Positions 32,196 to 45,200 of a stretch of DNA of 64,000 nucleotides are shown here, piece by piece (position 1 is the stretch's first letter; each line of letters opens with the position of its first letter). The translations under genes and the position numbers were made by a program. Source of the stretch: Aralia elata (taxonomy: Eukaryota; Streptophyta; Magnoliopsida; Apiales; Araliaceae); the NCBI GenBank assembly GCA_034770075.1, contig CM068387.1:74835971-74899970 (forward strand), given 5' to 3'. The notes under the pieces are model-generated. The model was not told where the DNA came from. It saw only the letters and a program-made list of their open reading frames with translations, and made no database searches.

Positions 32196-32450
32196 ACTTA
32201 ATTCCGACGGAATTGATTTCGTCGGATTTGATTTATTTTTGACGGAGGACATAATTCCCTCGAAAATAAGTTTAATTAGACGGAATTTCGTCGGAGTTAT
32301 AAGCCAGTCCTTGGCGTTAAACTTCCCGCCAGCGCCAATCATATTTTCGACGGAAGTGGATCTAAGTTCGACGGATGGTCCGTCGAAATTAAGTTAATTC
32401 CGAGGGACTTACTTCCGACGAAAATTCCATCGGAAATAACTAAAAACCTA
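32196..32450. repeat. Left subterminal repeats of the CACTA element
   Basis: Multiple copies, in both orientations, of a 9-10-bp word around TCCGACGGA/TCCGTCGGA with variants (TTCGACGGA, CGTCGGAGTT). In En/Spm such repeats bind the TNPA protein. Confidence 0.85.
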
Positions 32451-33615
32451 AAAACATTTTAGTTCCCAACCGCCGCTGTCATTTTCTTCCTCTCTCATCT
32501 CTCTCATCTTTCATTCTCTCTCATCTTTCACCCTCTCTCATCTCTCACCTCTCTCCGACAGTAACTCTCTCTGGCGAAACCTCTCTCCGGCAGCAACTCT
32601 CTCTGGCAGCACCCTCCTCCTCCTCGCTATTGTAGCTGGCCCTTCTCTTCCTCCTCCTTGTTCGGACGGCGTGGCAGTGCTCCTCCCCCTCCTCCTCGTC
32701 CAGGAGCTACTGTAAGATCTTCCTTTAAGGTTAGTAAATTAAATTTTTTTATGTCCTAATTTTGAATTCCCCTAATTATTAGTAATTATAAGTAATTATC
32801 AATAATTTTTGACAAATTGGGACTGTATTAATTTGTAATTAGCAGTATATGTACATATGTTCTGATAAATATGGATTGTTGAATACATATGTTTGGAATT
32901 TTTGATAAACACATTATCATTTTCGTTAATTGATGAGAAATTATTTATATTATGATTTGGGACTGCCTTATATCATATGATATTGGTAAATCATTTTGGG
33001 ACTGCTATTGTGTTTTGGGACTGCTATTGCTAGATTTTAATTGATCAAATATATATTAAGTGACTCAATTGGGACTGATCATCATGTTGGTATATTTGTT
33101 ATTTCTGATGGAATTCTCGATGGAATTTTAGTCAGGATTATTCAATTGCAAAACACTACATGTATTTATGTATTATTTAATTAGTTTCCCAATATTAAAT
33201 AATCTAAATGAAATAACTTAAATTATATAATCATAAAATAAAATACAATAAAATGAATTAAATTTACTTAAATAATATAATATAAATATAATACAAAATT
33301 AAATAAAATAAATTTAATAAATTATATAATAAAATTTAATACACTATAAAATTAAAATAAATTTAATAGATTATATAATATAATATAATACAAAATTAAA
33401 TTAAATTAAAAATAATACAAAATTATAATTAAATAAATTTAATTTAATAAATTAAAATAAAGATAATAAGTTATATAATATAAAATAAAATAAAATAAAA
33501 TAAAAAATAATAATAATAAATTAGAATAAAATAAATTTAATTTATTAAATTAAAAGAAATTTAATAAATTATATAATATAATATAATACAAAATAAAATA
33601 AAATAAAAATTAATA

Positions 33616-33861
33616 CTCCCTCCGTCCCAAGATAAAAGTCTTCCATTGACTTTTGTGGTCAAATTGACCATTTTTAAAATTAATAATTAAACATATATAT
33701 TTAGATTTTTAAAAAAGCAAACATTAAGATTAGTACTAAATTGTATGTAGTTTATAGACTTTTTACATATATATAAAAGAATAATAAGATATATTGATTT
33801 GAAAAATGATCAATTTGACCATAAAAGTCAATGGAGGACTTTTATCCTGGGACGGAGGGAG
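33616..33861. mobile_element. Stowaway-like MITE nested in the CACTA element
   Basis: Perfect-looking TIRs CTCCCTCCGTCCCA and its inverse (GGGACGGAGGGAG), TA on both sides. Long inverted subterminal blocks (AAAGTCTTCCATTGACTTTT / AAAAGTCAATGGAGGACTTT) make a strong hairpin. The close arm match suggests a fairly young insertion, later than the CACTA element. Confidence 0.92.
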
Positions 33862-34710
33862 TAATAAATTAGAATAAAATAAATTTAATTTAATTAAATA
33901 AATTTTAAAAATCATTTATATAATATAATAAAATAAATTAAAATAAAATAGTGAGGAGATAATATAAAATAAAGTAAAATAAATTATAACTTACTAAAAT
34001 TAATTAAATTTACTTAAATAAACTAAGTAGCATTTGCTTAGTTTTTCACAATTAAAATAAATTGAAAAAATATTTTTGCATATACTACACTTTGGAACTT
34101 AATTAGAAACCTGTTTGATGATTATGAATGAATGGCGAATAATAGTCCCCATATTTAAATAATAGTTATCATAAAGTGAGTAGCATTTACTTAGTTTATT
34201 ATTGAAAAAATAAACTAAGTAGCATTTGCTTAGTTTTTCACAATTACAATAAACTGTATATATAGATAATATATCATGTAGTATACTTAAAAAGCTTAGA
34301 AACTCGTTTGACATTCACTCATTATGAGTGAATGTCGAATAGTCCCCAGTTTGGGACTGTGACTGAATGTCATGTCTCTCACTTAGACTAGTGACAATGG
34401 GTTGAGTACGTTTTTTTTTGTTTGAGAATTTTTCAACTGTTACCTCCACATGTTCTTCGAGTGCATACTTAGATTAAGTTATCTTAGTTTATTTCGTGTA
34501 CTTGGAGACCATGGGGAGGTGCTGTTGAAATTTTCTTGAAACAGAATGAAACGTGCTCAACGTGTTAGTACTAGTGAGGAGACGCATCCCAAAACGGGAT
34601 AGAAGCTAGCCTAACTCTTTTAGAGTGGAGATACTAGGAAAATATAATTCATGCATGAACCACATACATGAATATCCTTGCTCTGAATAATCCGTTTTGT
34701 TCAGTTAAAG

Positions 34711-37700
34711 ATGTCAGCCGACCGGAGTTGGATGTATCGTAGGATACTCATTGATGGGAGGGGATTAGTGAAAGCTTACCGTGAAGGGGTGTGTTATTTT
34801 CGGGACAAAGCCATATAACATGTTGATGAACCGAACGGAAAGATGAGATGTTCGTGTGTCAAGTGTAAAAACTTGATCTACAAATTAGCCGACGAGATTA
34901 AATTTGACTTATTTTTCCGTAGTTTTGTGGATGGGTATTCCGTATGGATCCATCACGGGGAATCAACTGAGTTGAGGGAACTGATCGACTGTGTATATTA
35001 ACCAGTACACGGAGATTCAAATGCTGATAACTATGATGTCGAGGAGATGTTGGTCGATGCTTATGGGCCTAACAATATAAATTGGGCTAAAAATGATCAT
35101 TCTTTAGGCAGTGCTCAACAAGAGCCAAATATTACAGTTGCTACCTTTTACAAGATGTTATCTGAATCGGGGGTCCCATTGTATCCCGAAAATGATCAGC
35201 ACACCAGGCTATCTACAGTGACTAAGCTCTTACACTTCAAGAATGAGCATAACTGCAGTGAGAGAGGTTTCAATGCTTTGCTCTATCTTATCAGCGATTT
35301 CTTACCCAAGGATCATACTTTGTCCGCAAATCATTACGAAACGAAGAAGATGGTAAAGGGGTTGAATGGTTTCAAGAATGAGCATGACTGCAAAGAGTTG
35401 GTATAGAACAAGGGACGTCGTGCATGGTCAACTGACTCACCCTGCAGATGAAGATGAATGGAAGAAATTTAATAAAAATTTTCCACAATTTGCGGAGGAA
35501 GTCAGGAATGTGAGGCTCAGCATTGCTACAGATGACTTTTGCCCATTTAATCATTTTAGCCAGCCTTACTCAGTTTGGCCAGTTATAATGGTAGCTTATA
35601 ATCTTCCACCATCAATATGCATGAGGGATCAATATTTGTTATTGACTTTACTCATACCGGATGATAAAAGTCCTATAAAAGACATAAACGTGTACCTCAA
35701 GCCGTTAGTCGATGAACTAAAGATGTTGTGGGAGACGGGGGTCCAAACGTATTATAAATCGATCGGCGAGAATTTTTTTATGAAGGCAGCCTTGTTATGG
35801 ACTATCACTGACTTTCCGGCTCTTGAGATGATTAGTGGTTGGTCGACTCACGGGAAGTTGTCATGCCCAGTGTGTGTGGGGGATGTGCAAGGTACTCAGT
35901 TGCAGCATGGGTAAAAATGTAGTTTCTTTGGAACAACTCGTAGATTCTTACTTGTAGATCACAATTACAGAAAGATGTCTGCACAGTTCAACAGAAAGAT
36001 AGATAAGAATGGGGTTGTTGGTCGACTATCAGGCAACAAGGTCTTGACTTGGCTGAACGAGTTGACATTTTCACCGCCAGGGAAGGGGCACAGTAAAATG
36101 AGAGCGTTCGGGTACGGAAAGACTCATAATTGGACACACGCCCCCATATGGTTTGAGTTGTCATACTGGGTTACACTTTCAGTCTGTCATTGTATAGATG
36201 TCATACATACAGAAAAGAATATTTTCGAGAATTTGTTTTACACCGTGTTAGATGCGACTGGTAAAACAAAAGACAATGACAATGCACGAAAAGATTTAGA
36301 GGCACTGAACATTAGGCCTGAATTATGGCTTCGCGCTAATAATACAAAACATAAAGCTCAATTTTATCTTACCAAGTAACAAGTTGAAGACGTGTGCAAG
36401 TGGGTTCGTGGGTTGAAGCTCCCAGATGGATATGCTTCTAACATCTCTCGCTGCAGTAATGTTGAGCAGTTGAAGATTAATGGGTTCAAGAGTCACGATT
36501 GTCATGTATGCATGCAGAAGTTGATGCCAATTGCATTTCGTGAGATATTACCCAGAAAAGTGTTGGATGCATTGACCGAACTTTCAAATTTCTTTCGAGA
36601 TCTATGCTTAATTGTAATAAGGTATAGTGATGTGGAGCAGATGGAGAATATTATTGTGCTTACCATTTGCAAGCTCGAAATGGTATGCCCTTTAGGGTTC
36701 TTTGACTCGATGAAACATCTGCCTATTCATCTACCGTATGAACTTAAACTTGGCAGCCCAGTGCAATATCGGCGGATATATCCTTTTGAGAGGTAATATA
36801 ATCTACAAATTACATTTTGCTAAGCATATTTAATACTCATATTAATAATACTCAGATTAAATGCAATATTTGTAGGTATATGCGTCGATTAAAGCAGAAA
36901 ACGAAAAATAAAGCTCATGTTGAGGGTTCTACTGCTGAATGCTATACGGAGGAAGAGCTTGTCAACTTTTTGTTCCTTGTATTTTGACGATATTGTCTCA
37001 ACGAAGCATAACTATTTAAGTAAGAATGAGGTCGTTGGTCCCCAATCTCATGTTGATGATGAGTTAGTTGTATTTACATATCCGACAAAACTATTTGGCC
37101 ATGAGACGATGACTTACTTAAGCGACAAAGATTTGAAGATTGTATCTATATATGTGCTTCTAAATATGCTCGAAGTATCGTCATACATCAAGTAAGAATT
37201 ATTATATGTCGCATCTAATATAATTTATAAGCGTAATCAACTTCTATATTAAACCATTTTATTATTATTTTAGTTTATTCGAAGAGAAAACGTATGTTTC
37301 TAACCCGGATTTAACTGTTGTCCAGTTGGAAGCATTCACTACTGCAAATTTTCAACAGTGGTTTCAGACAAGGATTGACGAAGAGAACATTTCTGAGCGT
37401 TTTAGAGATGTCATCTAAGGTCTTTCCAAAGTTGTTAGTTCTTTTCCTAGATGCATCGTGAATGGGTACAGGTTTAAGATCGACAACTTGAATGAACTCA
37501 CATCAATCAACTCTAGGGTTGTGATGTTGGGAAGCTGTTACCATGATGAAGAGTCCAATTACTATGGACGTCTAGAGAATGTGGTTGTGCTTAATTATTC
37601 CAGGGGTAAAAAAGTAGTTACATTTAAGTGTCGTTGGTTTGATACTGAAAAATGTATTAAAGTTGATCGTAATCGAATCGTCACAATAAATATCAAGTTA

Positions 37701-38120
37701 AAGCTCAAATCTGATGACGTTTTCGTGTTAGCCAGTCAAACGACTCAAGTGTACTACGCTCCTAATGTCGTAAATAGTAGAAGCCCCTGGTATACAGTTG
37801 TCACAACAAAAACACGAGCATTTGATGGTGCTAACATGTTTGGGATAGATGAGACGTTGCAAGAAGATGTTAGCAATCCCAGGCAGGTACTGCTAAATGA
37901 TGAAGATATGGTGACAAATGATGTGGTTGACGTACCCGACGATGAGGAAGTCGATGATTTGGAGGTCTTGAATGAGTACGTTATCGTTGAAGATAACGAC
38001 GAATAAACTGATATCGATGATGATGATAATGAAGAAGAGACTGAATCCGATAATGATATCGATATTGAATCTGATGAGTTTGATGACGTACAACCTCTAA
38101 ACGTATTTCAAATTAGTAAA
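34711..38120 (+). pseudogene. CACTA TNP2-type transposase, broken
   Basis: ATG at 34711 starts a transposase-associated domain (R-S-W-M-Y, then C-S-C-V-K-C-K-N zinc-like motif and W-x-x-H-G). Stops at about 34816 and 34999 interrupt it. The TNP2/Transposase_21 core follows in two frames (35047-35404, 35366-35914): M-V-S-R near 35366, S-I-A-T-D-D-F-C-P-F-N, W-P-V-I-M-V-A-Y-N-L-P-P, and G-W-S-T-H-G-K-L-S-C-P-V-C. Next (35975-36379) is a segment with H-C-I-D-V-I-H-T-E-K-N. The DUF4218-like part (S-H-D-C-H-V-C-M-Q, 36392-36795) and a DUF4216-like part (37458-38006, K-C-R-W-F-D) complete the usual order. The Asp-rich acidic tail runs to about 38120. At least five stops or frameshifts make it non-functional as is; some gaps (36796-36876, 37195-37274) look like introns. 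Confidence 0.85.
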
Positions 38121-38202
38121 TAATGCAATATTAATATATTATATTTAATTAATTTTATTTGAAATTCATATAACTTATTTTCGTTATTTAAGTAGTATAT
38201 TT

Positions 38203-40182
38203 ATGGCTAGAAATAGCGGTGGAGGTCGCCGCGGTGGTGGGCAATCCGGATCCGGAGCGAGTCAGGCTGAAGGCTCGTCTTCAGGAGCTAGTAAGTAATC
38301 TGACGGTTGTAAACATATAATATATCTCAATATGCATTAGTTTATGTATTTTGACTTAAGTTTTTTACTAATTACAGATGCTCGTCGTTGACGAGACCGA
38401 CAGACTAACCTCGGTATCTTCGATCGTCCGCCGGCAGTTCCACATATAGTCCGAGTGGATGTCAACTCTTCACAGTAAGTATTCAACTTATATAAAAAAT
38501 AAAGAGTTAAATTTAGCGAAAATGTCGCATGAGACAATTAACGTAATAATATTCAATTATTTTTTCTGTACTATACTAGACTTGGTAGCTAAGCATATCA
38601 TACACGCTATCTAACTGACGCACCTCCCGACTGGATGCATGCGTTTCAGCCAATACGATCCCGCGTTTATGGTCATTGTATTGCGGGAGTTTCACGTAAG
38701 TACATTTGCTTATAAATTAGTCAATTATACGTACATAGTCGTTGCCCATAATTTAATGGTTCCTAACAATTAAACTTTTGTTATAGAAATATTTTAGATA
38801 TGATGAGGGCATTTCTCAGGCAGACGGCGACGATGTTTTATTGCACACATCGCTAAGAACTATGTTGGCTAGCTGTATGAGATGAGACAGAGGGCAGCCC
38901 GGACAGTTGATGACCAGCTCGGGACCACGATGAGATTGCATCAGCCCTGTATAGTCTCCGATGCAGTATGAGAAGCGATGTGTACGCACTGGGATGCTGA
39001 CGACTTCAAGAAGATGTTAGAGCAGGCAAAGAAGAACCGTCGCCAGCTCCGAGTCGTACACACTACTGGCTCGTAGTCTTTTGAGGAGGCAAAGTCGGTG
39101 AGTGTCATATATTTAGTTGTTTAGTTACTCAGTTCTCACTTACCAACTTAATAACTACTTTATGATTATATTTATTAGGTCATGCGAAAGAGTTTAGGCC
39201 GACCTCTGACCATGTTAGAGTTCTGGGATAGAGCCCATACGCCAAAGGACTCTACTATGTCTCCCGCAACATTAGTTATACGGGTAAGTGTAATCTTAAT
39301 TTTACGTAATTTTTAGTATTAGGTAGTTCATAAAATGATATAATTAACTCACATACATAAAATAAATTACAGGATCGATTTCAGGCTAATCGAGACCAAC
39401 GTGTAGCTGAGTTGCAGGCGGCTAGGGGGGATTTTGAGACGTTAGATTCCACCATCCCTCCGCCCGAGATTGAATTATTTCGAGATGAAGAGTTGGCACT
39501 ATGGGTCGCGGCTCAGGATCTCCCTAGTAGCAGTACCAGCAGGTATCGAGTGCTGGGATTGTCGAGGATACCGACGTATACATTACCTGAAGGTAATATT
39601 ATTTCTGATAAGTTAAGATAAATTAACTGCATATATTATTAGTAATGGTATATTTATTTGCGCAGGCTCTAGCCAGTATCAGCGCCCGAGAGCATCTGTT
39701 GGCCATCTCATACAGGCGCTGACTTAGACGACGAGATTTTCCAGAGGGTCATGGTTGCGATGTCGGAGACGTTCCGTACGGATCCGGTTATCCGTCGTCA
39801 GGAGTTGCCCAGCAGAGCTCGCCTTCACCAGCTCGCCCACGATATTGCAGCAGGGACCACCGTCGATAATACGGGTATCCTGCAGGAGCAGTTCGTCGCG
39901 ATACGCGACGAGGTGTTCCGGTTGGTGGTTACATTACTATCAGAGGTTTTTGGCCCGATTAGGAGTCAACCCCCACCTACTCAAGTATTATATTTACTTT
40001 TAGTTATTTAATCTGCATGTTATTAAATTTTTTAACATAAATTAATTCTCTCATACAGACTAATGCGTTATTTTTAATTGTATCAACAAGGTGGCGATGT
40101 TAATATCACTGGTGATGGCGAGCGGGGTGACGATAGAGATCGCGACCGGGGGAATGATGATGTGGATTTGCATACACCATAG
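38203..40182 (+). pseudogene. CACTA second gene (TNPA/Ptta-like), broken
   Basis: ATG at 38203 opens a Gly/Arg/Ser-rich lead (A-R-N-S-G-G-G-R-R-G-G-G). Downstream exons separated by GT-AG introns encode pieces typical of the plant En/Spm-family transposase-like protein (PF03004): W-D-A-D-D-F-K-K near 38990, R-P-L-T-M-L-E-F-W near 39200 and the E-L-F-R-D-E-E-L stretch near 39470. Some exons contain stops (38877, 39078), so the gene is damaged. Last exon ends with TAG at 40180-40182. In En/Spm the second gene binds subterminal repeats. Confidence 0.6.
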
Positions 40183-40589
40183 TCGGAGATGCGTCGTTTT
40201 ACCTATGCTCATGCCCATGCATTGTATAGTTTAGTTTGATTAGATGTTTTGTACTTAGATTCTACGTAGATGTTTTGTAAAACATATATTGTATAGTTTA
40301 ATTTGATTCTTTGTAAATCTATGTAATTTACTTTAGTTTTGAAAGTATTTCGGCGTCATATCATTATTCTTTGTAGTTTATAACTTATAGCATTGTTATT
40401 TAACGTTATATATTTGAAGAATACTGTATGCATTCTTGGGATGTAGTTATCATATATGTTGTTGTTGGATTTAGTTATTGTATAGAATACTGTTGCGTTG
40501 TTGGAATAAAGCAGGTTACATGTACAAAAATTGGGTTTAAAAACTTGAAAATTTCAAAAATCAAAAAAATATTTTTAAAAAAAGAGTCT

Positions 40590-40990
40590 ATTTCTGACGG
40601 AATACTATATTTTCGACGGATCTTCCGTCGGAAGTAATCAATAATATTTATTTTTAAAATTGATTAATTCCGACGGAACTGAACTAATTCCGACGAATTT
40701 TTCGTCGGATTTCCCACATTCCTGAGCGAGTAACAAAATGCCACGTGTCACACATATTTTTGACGAACTAATTCCGTCGGGAAGACGTCCGTCGAAGATA
40801 ACATAATTATGACGGATAATCCGTCGGACTTCTTCCGTCGGAGATAACTTACTTCCGACGGAATTTTCGACGGATTTAATTTTGAGGGGCTTATTTCCGG
40901 CCGAACTTTCGACGGATTATTCCGTCAGAAGTAAGTTATCTCCGACGGAATAAGCTTAATTCCGACAAAATAATCCGTCGAAAATATCCC
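40590..40990. repeat. Right subterminal repeats of the CACTA element
   Basis: More than fifteen copies or variants of TCCGACGGA/TCCGTCGGA in both orientations, several in head-to-head pairs (for example ATTCCGTCGGGAAGACGTCCGTCG near 40765). They mirror the left end. Confidence 0.88.
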
Positions 40991-41007
40991 TTTTTCTTGT
41001 AGTGACA

Positions 41008-42215
41008 TAGATATATTCATTAATTTGTTCTCTCAAGAGATGTAAAATTCATTGTTTTTTCCGAAATAAAGTGATAATAATTTAAATATGTAAACATTAA
41101 TTCTCTTGATTTGATTATACATGATGTGTATAATTCGAGATAAAGAATGAACGGTAAATGAGAGAAAAAAATAAACTGAAGGAAGAAAATGATTAATTAG
41201 CTAGTTAGAAATTTAGAATTAATTAATGATCAATTGTCTTAGCCATGTTATCCCCATATTATAATGATTGATAAATACATATAATTTATAGGGAGGTGAT
41301 TTCAACAGGCAAAAAGTATAACAACAAGACAAAAATATTATTTTCTATCTCATATGTGAAATGCACTAAGGTAGTGAGTTACTAATTTATTTATTTTTAG
41401 CTCATCGCTTGGCTATTGTTTGATACATGTGAATAATTGTATAAAAATAAGAGCTTACGGGAGATATTCTAAATAATTAAATTATATACTTAAGTTTTAT
41501 AAAATTATTTTATCTTGATATTTTAACAAATTTTAACTGTACGAATGATATAAAAATATGAAAGAATGCAAATTTTTATTTAATTTGAAGTTGTATACCA
41601 TCATTATTATAATCTTGTAAACTAAATATATTTTCGACGATTTATATTTATTGAACTGTTGTTAATATAAAGTCGTTGATAGACATCACAAAATCATATG
41701 AAAATTCATAAGTTTAAATATTTTTGTATGTTCTTTATGTTTGTACTATTATATTTATCTAAAAAATTTAAAAATTGACATATTAATCCTATTGAATATA
41801 CTAGTTAAATAGGGGATATCTTCCATTTTCACTAAAAATATTTTTTTTATATCTATATAGTTACAAGTCAATTGATTTGGATGAAATTTGTCATCTTCGA
41901 ATTTGATATGTGAATGTAACAAAAATCAATTTGAAATGCAAATATGAGCCCTCCATCAAACGGGCTCTAAATCTCCATTAAACCGAACAAGCCCAAGTTA
42001 AAGATGGACTTGAAGCGAAACCCGGTTTGTGTTCAAACGACGTCGGTTAAAGCAGTTGGGGACTTGGGGTCCAGGGGATTCCATACGGCGTCGTCTTTTA
42101 GCAATTCGATTCAATCTGGACCTCACTGCCCTTTTACCCATCATCGTCTTCCTCAAATCATACAACAGATCAAACACGATCTCAGTCACCTAAAACTCTC
42201 TCTCTCTCCTCTCTA
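41008..42215. promoter_or_regulatory. Upstream region of the DUF7794 gene
   Basis: No other gene is supported. 41008-41930 is AT-rich. From about 41945 composition rises and the stretch contains ACGACGTCGG (about 42039), an ACGT-core element usable by bZIP factors. A CT-rich leader (CTCTCTCTCTCCTCTCT, 42197-42213) precedes the ATG. Confidence 0.45.
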
Positions 42216-45200
42216 ATGGATTCTCACAGGTTTTACAGTTTCACTTTGCCTCTGCTAATCATCTCTTCACTTTTCTGCCTGCACGCTAGGGTTCGTTTTC
42301 TCTCTCTGTATCTAATTACCTGGCTATATATATATATGTGTGTGTGTAATGTTAATATCCACAAATTTAACTCTATTTTGGAACTCTAAAGTTCACTGTA
42401 TTGATTTGGATCTGTAACTTGTGCTATTGAATTGGATAATTTCAATACAGGCCAATGGCAGTGGCTCAGTTTTCTTCCTTGATAGTCCATCTCACCAATA
42501 TATTCGCCCTCGTCCTTCCGATTCTACGCCTGAGGTAAGTTATGGTTGATTTTCTTTGTGCAGAATAATAGTTGCGTTGATTATTGAAATTTCACAACTT
42601 GGTGCTGTAAGGGATCCAAAATTGATTATGTACTGTAGTGTTAAATAGTTCAGAGAATTGGATTACAAATTTTGCTGTTTTGCAAGCTTAGATCATGTAT
42701 GGATAATTTTATTTTCTGTTCGGACAAATAGTGAACGTGGTTGATTTATAAATTGGTAGGAAGTCAGACTAATCATCTAATTCGTTGCTTTTTTTATAAT
42801 TATTATTAATCTAATACATAATGTTTGCCATGAAGTTTTTCTGCATCCAAGTTATTCAGTTTTCTAACTTTGGGGTTAAGCCGTGAAGGTGGTCACGTAC
42901 TAGACATTTTTCTCTGGACTAATTCCGAGTTTGGTTGATTATGTCTTATCCCATTCACATTCATTAGCTGGAAGTAAAACAAGGAGTGTCACAGAATCTG
43001 AGAATAAATTAAAATTTATTGAAGCAAATGCTGCTGAGATAATCTTTTTAATTCAGGTACTCTATTGATATTTATTGCTATTTTTTACGCGAATGGAGAG
43101 TGCTAGTGAATGGTAGGTTTACTGTTTAGAATGGATCATTGGTCCTGCAAAAGGCAATTGTTTTAGATGAGCGGTGACTGGTGGTCCATTTTCAATGTTT
43201 ACTAGGGTTATGTTTGACAGGTCCAGTCTTTTATGTACTAGATTCAGATAGTAAGCATTTGTATTCGGTCGTTTGTCCTTGGAGTTTGGACTCGCCACTG
43301 TAGCTCATGTGAGCCATTTTCTAATCTCAAGTTTTCTTTTGTCTGTTTAGGCTTTTGTACCGCACTTCCCATTTTGTAATCCTTATTCCTTTAAATAAAT
43401 AAGGTGAGGGTTAGTGCCAACTACCACACAACCTAAGCCCAAAGGCATGCTGATTAATTCCAAATTATTTAAATCTCTGTTATGATGTTATTACACTAAT
43501 TGTAACATCATGAGGTTATAAAACTTATAATAACATTATATGATTATGACCATTTATTGTTCAATCTCATCCTCAAGGTTAAAGCTTTACTGCATTTAAA
43601 TGTTGATGGCCTGCTTAACTCTTTAGTTTTTAACTCTATATGATTAACCGACTATATATTTTTATATAAACAGTTGTAACCCATGATTATTATGAATTAT
43701 TGAATAATTGATATTATTGAATTTTAAGCATTGTGTTTGTGGTTTTTAGCCTTATTATCTTCTTTTAATCTCCTTTATTCTCACATCCATCATTGTCCTG
43801 CATCACCAAACACCCCCCTACCCCAACTTTTCATGGACTAAGTAAATGAGACAAACTTGAACATAAAATAGCTAATGCACTCACTTGTACACGATCAGGC
43901 TTGTGTAGGTTGGTTTCTAGGTTGTAAGCTTAATAATTTGTTGTACCATTGATACGGATCAAGCAAAGATTTTTTTATTTATTAAATATTGTATATTATT
44001 AATTAGAGAAAAACAGTTGTAACTAGCAATTATCTTTTGTTATAGTAGGTAAATTATTCTAGAGTCTTCAATTTTAGTAGATAATGATTAGGAATTTGTT
44101 GACAGAGAACAATGTGTGATTGACTGAAAAACGGAGGTTGATCATTTTTTGGGTCAGGTCTTGTGAGGCAGGTGGTGGGTTGAGGAGTGGTGGTGATTTA
44201 GTCAGCATAGAGGATTAGTGTGTGGTTGTGTTTAGGCTAACGTCGTGTTGAGCTGAGAGGATGATGTTACTTTTCTTTAATTGCGAGCAGCGTCTGGTTG
44301 CGAATGACGGTGGTGACTGTCTGGTGGTGTTTTGGGACGATGACTTGTAAGGATATTGGCGTCAATTCTCTAGAGAATTTTGACAAGCAAGGACATCGAT
44401 GTGGAGTCTTAGTGAATTTCGGTAATGATGGAGGCCAATGAAATTGTGCAAGTAGAAGATTCGTTAAATTAAAGATATCAGGTTTACTTTTGATACCATT
44501 TGATTCAGGTCAAGTGTGGAAGGAAGGAATAAAGGGAAATAAAAGAAGATATAATAAGGCTAAAAAGTGACAAAAGAATAAGGCTTAAATCATTATAATC
44601 TATCCAATGAATAGTAATGATGTGTTACATTAGTTTATATTGGACTAAAGGAAATCTTAAATTTGGCGCCAAGTAAACTTTAATACTACATTGGTACAAT
44701 AAACACCAAATTATTATCTACTAATCATAGACTCCAGAATAATCTACCTAATATAATTTAACGATAATTGATGATTGGAACTACTTTATCTCTAAATAAT
44801 AATATAATATATTTAATAATAGTAATAAATCTCTTGACTTGATACGTATCACTCAGTAATAATATTTAATAATAATAATCAGAAGAAAATGTTTGATCAG
44901 TGTTACGTCCCCATATCCCTTCGTCGTCGCCTTCGCCTTGCCAATTTTCTCTATCTCTGGCAACTGCTTCGTCTTTGCACCCTGCACCGTCTCTGTTTGT
45001 ACACCAAATATTTTGTCGGTGCTTTGTTTGTAGAAGAGGTAGAAGTTGATATCTTTTCTTTCCCCATATTACTTTGTAAAAGTTTAGTTAGGTGATTGTC
45101 CTCCATAGTTTGGTCAACATTTTAAATCCACCCCACAACTCTTATTAGGTTACGACTCAGTATTTGTACTTTTATGTTCTACGAAGTAGAAATTAGCACC

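Larger units (their letters stand above)
32181..41004 (+). mobile_element. CACTA (En/Spm) DNA transposon, 8.8 kb
   Basis: The element starts CACTACAA and ends TTGTAGTG, the signature ends of CACTA transposons. It is flanked by the 3-bp target duplication ACA (32178-32180 and 41005-41007). Both ends carry dense subterminal repeats of TCCGACGGA / TCCGTCGGA. Inside are two plus-strand genes: a TNP2-type transposase and a TNPA-like protein, both with premature stops. A TA-flanked MITE is nested in the left half. The ends and duplication are intact, so it may still be mobilised in trans. It sits about 1.2 kb upstream of the DUF7794 gene. Confidence 0.95.
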
